64,000 nucleotides of DNA, taken from contig NZ_FRCS01000001.1 of assembly GCF_900143005.1 (NCBI RefSeq), forward strand, positions 1,302,001 to 1,366,000, given 5' to 3'. This document shows, one piece after another, positions 62,015 to 64,000 of the stretch; the first letter of the stretch is position 1, and every line of letters begins with the position of its first letter. The stretch comes from Cryptosporangium aurantiacum (GTDB lineage Bacteria; Actinomycetota; Actinomycetes; Mycobacteriales; Cryptosporangiaceae). The notes under the pieces were generated by a model. That model saw only the letters and a program-made list of their open reading frames with translations, did not search any database and was not told the origin of the DNA. The position numbers and the translations under genes are program-made.

Positions 62015-62880
62015 GCCGACATCCCCGTGAAGTGATCCGTGGCCTGCGTGATGTCGCTCTGGTTCTTCAGTAGCACGTGCAAGTAGCTGCGGACCGTGGC
62101 GTCGGTCACGGTCTCCTCGGAGAGCAGCACGAGCGCCCTGGCCCAGTCGAGGGTCTCGGAGACCGACGGGCGCTTCTTCAGGTCCATCGCGCGCAGCGAG
62201 CGGACGACATCGGCCACCTGCGCGGCGAGCCGCTCGGAGATGCCGGGCACCCGGGCCAGCACGATGTCGCGTTCGCGGTCCGGGTCGGGGTAGTCGAGGT
62301 GGAGGAACAGGCAGCGGCGTTTGAGTGCCTCGGACAGCTCCCTGGTCGCGTTCGAGGTGAGGAACACCAGCGGGGTCCGGCTCGCGGTGATCGTGCCCAG
62401 CTCCGGCACCGACACCTGGTAGTCCGAGAGCACCTCCAGCAGCAGCGCCTCGGTCTCCACCTCCAGCCGGTCCACCTCGTCGATCAGGAGCACGACCGGT
62501 TCGTCCGCCCGGATGGCGGCGAGCAGCGGGCGAGCCAGCAGGAACGCCTCGCCGAACAGGTCCTCGAGGTTCGTCTCGGCGCCGGTCCCGGCCGCCTGGA
62601 TCTGCAGCAGCTGCTTGCGGAAGTCCCACTCGTACAGCGCCTTGGACTCGTCCAGGCCCTCGTAACACTGCAGCCGGATCAACCGGGCGCCGGTGGCCGC
62701 CGCGACCGACTTGGCCAGCTCGGTCTTGCCGGTTCCCGCTGGACCCTCGACGAGGACGGGCTTCGCCATCCGCGCGGCGAGGTGGACGGTGCCGGCGATC
62801 CGGTCGTCGGGCAGGTAGTCGACCGCGCGTAACCGGTCTGCGGCGTCCTTTGCCGAGGTAAAACCAGGTGCGTTCTCCAC
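62011..62880 (-). CDS. MoxR-family AAA+ ATPase
   Basis: A 289-residue ATPase. GTG 62880 is chosen because AGAGAGGAC lies before it; the open frame extends 78 bp further into the divergent promoter. Walker A is G46PAGTGKT53, Walker B is LLIDEVD with D134-E135, and LTSNATRELSEALKRRC contains the sensor and arginine-finger region. MoxR proteins remodel enzymes together with VWA partners. It is the first gene of the three-gene leftward operon. Confidence 0.92.
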   Translation of the reverse strand: MENAPGFTSAKDAADRLRAVDYLPDDRIAGTVHLAARMAKPVLVEGPAGTGKTELAKSVAAATGARLIRLQCYEGLDESKALYEWDFRKQLLQIQAAGTGAETNLEDLFGEAFLLARPLLAAIRADEPVVLLIDEVDRLEVETEALLLEVLSDYQVSVPELGTITASRTPLVFLTSNATRELSEALKRRCLFLHLDYPDPDRERDIVLARVPGISERLAAQVADVVRSLRAMDLKKRPSVSETLDWARALVLLSEETVTDATVRSYLHVLLKNQSDITQATDHFTGMSA

Positions 62881-62917
62881 GGGGGTCCTCTCTCGCCGCT
62901 GCAGCGGCCGACGCGCC

Positions 62918-62944
62918 TTGACGCGGGCAGAACTCCTGCATAAT
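62918..62944 (+). promoter_or_regulatory. Promoter candidate with flanking direct repeats
   Basis: TTGACG at 62918-62923 and CATAAT at 62939-62944 resemble -35 and -10 hexamers, with a 15-bp spacer (17 bp if TAATTT is taken). CAGAACT occurs twice, at 62928 and 62947, with 19 bp between starts, about two helical turns. It drives the acyl-CoA dehydrogenase at 62997. Confidence 0.4.
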
Positions 62945-62996
62945 TTCAGAACTGTCAAAGCATGGGGAGTCGACGTGCCCTCCCTGGAGGAGTTTC

Positions 62997-64000
62997 ATGG
63001 ATTTTGACCTCACCCCGGATCAAAAGCTCTTCCGGGCAACTACGAAGAAGTTCCTCGAAGCCGAGGTGCCTCTGACCACCGTCCGGGAGCTGTCCACCGG
63101 TCCGCACGGGTTCGCGCGGGACTGGTGGACCCGGGGCGCCGAGCTGGGGTGGACGACGCTGCTGGTCCCCGAGGACCAGGGCGGCGGCAGCGTGTCCGAC
63201 GCCGGGTTGCTCGACCTGCTGATCGTCGCCGAGGAGATGGGGCGGCTGGTGTCCCCGGGACCGCTGGTTCCAGTGAACACCGTGTTGGCCGCGTTGGTGG
63301 ACGCCGGTGGTCACGCTGATTCCGTCGAGCGGCTCGTCGCGGGCGAGGCCGTCGGCACCTGGGCGGTCTACGAGCCGGGCAGCGGGTGGACGCCGGACGA
63401 CCCGGGTGTCACCGCGACGCCGACCGACGACGGCTGGACGCTGAGCGGCGTCAAGGATCGGGTGGAGGCCGCCGACCAGGCGGACCTGTTCCTGGTGACG
63501 GTCCGCGCGCCGGAAGGGCCCACCCAGTTCCTGGTGCCCGCCGACGCGGCCGGCCTGCGGGTGGAGCCGTCCTGGTCGCTCGACCTGGTTCGGCGGTTCG
63601 GCTCGGTGGCGTTCGACGACGTGCGGGTGTCGGCGTCGGCGCTGGTCGGACGGTTGGGGGCCGCGGAGCCGCTGATCGATCGCCAGCGGTTGATCGCGTC
63701 GGTGCTGCAGAGCGCGGAGACCGCCGGTGCGGTCGACCGGGTCCTGGAATTCACGATCGCGTGGGCGTTCGACCGGTACTCGTTCGGCCGGCCGCTCGCG
63801 TCGTACCAGGCGCTCAAGCACCGGTTCGCGGACATGAAGACGTGGCTGGAGGCCTCGCACGGCATCGTGTCGGCCGCCGGGCGCGCGGTGCAGGACCGCT
63901 CCGCCGACGCCGCCGACCTGGTGAGCGCCGCCGCGTCGTACGTCGGGTCCAAGGCCACCGACATCATCCAGGACTGCGTCCAGCTGCACGGCGGCATCGG
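62997..64000 (+). CDS. Acyl-CoA dehydrogenase (partial, runs off the window)
   Basis: About 334 residues of a dehydrogenase starting at ATG 62997 with CCTGGAGGAG before it. It opens MDFDLTPDQKLFRATTKKFLEAEVPLTTVREL, and the C-terminal domain begins with WAFDRYSFGRPLASYQALKHRFADMKTWLEASHG and DIIQDCVQLHGGIG. The middle region is simplified and has no (S/T)EPxAGSD loop, like the partner subunits at 31199 and 34157, so a catalytic partner may lie just beyond the window. Confidence 0.88.
   Translation, partial: MDFDLTPDQKLFRATTKKFLEAEVPLTTVRELSTGPHGFARDWWTRGAELGWTTLLVPEDQGGGSVSDAGLLDLLIVAEEMGRLVSPGPLVPVNTVLAALVDAGGHADSVERLVAGEAVGTWAVYEPGSGWTPDDPGVTATPTDDGWTLSGVKDRVEAADQADLFLVTVRAPEGPTQFLVPADAAGLRVEPSWSLDLVRRFGSVAFDDVRVSASALVGRLGAAEPLIDRQRLIASVLQSAETAGAVDRVLEFTIAWAFDRYSFGRPLASYQALKHRFADMKTWLEASHGIVSAAGRAVQDRSADAADLVSAAASYVGSKATDIIQDCVQLHGGI

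Noticed and set aside
62881-62958. A longer MoxR start at 62958
   Set aside because: The extra residues overlap the divergent promoter, and GTG 62880 has an AGAGAGGA site.

Overview
The window is about 70% GC with dense, often overlapping genes, many GTG/TTG starts and GGAGG-type ribosome binding sites. It contains genes typical of soil actinomycetes: several P450s with small [3Fe-4S] ferredoxins, KstR/FadE-like acyl-CoA dehydrogenase pairs, DUF35/Ltp2-type thiolases and mycofactocin-type SDRs. I infer a catabolically versatile high-GC actinobacterium and cannot name the genus from sequence alone. I saw no rRNA, tRNA, CRISPR array, transposase or phage gene.

Region 1 (1-7018): a partial D-aminoacylase-like amidohydrolase divergent from an SDR, then a TetR regulator with a palindromic operator at its own promoter and a SnoaL-like protein. 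A leftward operon follows: YhdH/AcuI-type reductase, fused double hot-dog hydratase and acyl-CoA ligase.

Region 2 (7081-35194): a large catabolic island. A rightward, tightly overlapping operon (7212-19246) encodes a double-length SMP-30-like propeller, SDRs, a Rieske oxygenase, a Baeyer-Villiger-type flavin monooxygenase, a ThDP-dependent enzyme, an aldehyde dehydrogenase, an SDR/SnoaL chimera, a P450 and its ferredoxin. Next come a TauD-SDR-CMD operon, a leftward CoA-activation and beta-oxidation operon (CaiB, acyl-CoA dehydrogenase, CoA-ester lyase, 4HB-type CoA transferase, enoyl-CoA hydratase), an acyl-CoA synthetase, a FadR-type GntR regulator, an SDR and a rightward operon of four acyl-CoA dehydrogenase-like proteins plus an enoyl-CoA hydratase. 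A repeated 16-bp operator-like motif (consensus WATCMTTRYAADGATT, with the same downstream context in three copies) lies at the head of these operons, and a related sequence overlaps the start of the GntR gene. I infer one regulon controlled by that GntR protein. The enzyme order suggests ring or chain hydroxylation, ketone formation, Baeyer-Villiger oxygen insertion, C-C cleavage with aldehyde oxidation, CoA activation and beta-oxidation of an unidentified, probably cyclic or terpenoid-like substrate.

Region 3 (35191-53562): a LacI regulator and a mycofactocin-type SDR face a roughly 500-bp regulatory region with two copies of a TAGCACGTGCTA palindrome. To the right runs a second catabolic set: CaiB CoA transferase, two beta-hydroxyacid dehydrogenases around an amidohydrolase, an aldehyde dehydrogenase, another mycofactocin-type SDR, a [3Fe-4S] ferredoxin, two tandem near-duplicate P450s, a 7Fe ferredoxin, a DUF35-thiolase fusion, a ferredoxin reductase and an APC permease. 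Leftward genes beyond it encode a small unknown protein, a two-domain VOC protein and an EthD-like protein.

Region 4 (53585-64000): general acyl-CoA metabolism (fused carboxyltransferase, 3-hydroxyacyl-CoA dehydrogenase, aldehyde dehydrogenase, enoyl-CoA hydratase), an ArsR-like regulator, two single hot-dog hydratase-like proteins, a MoxR ATPase / alpha-beta hydrolase / CoxE-like VWA operon, and a truncated acyl-CoA dehydrogenase running off the end.
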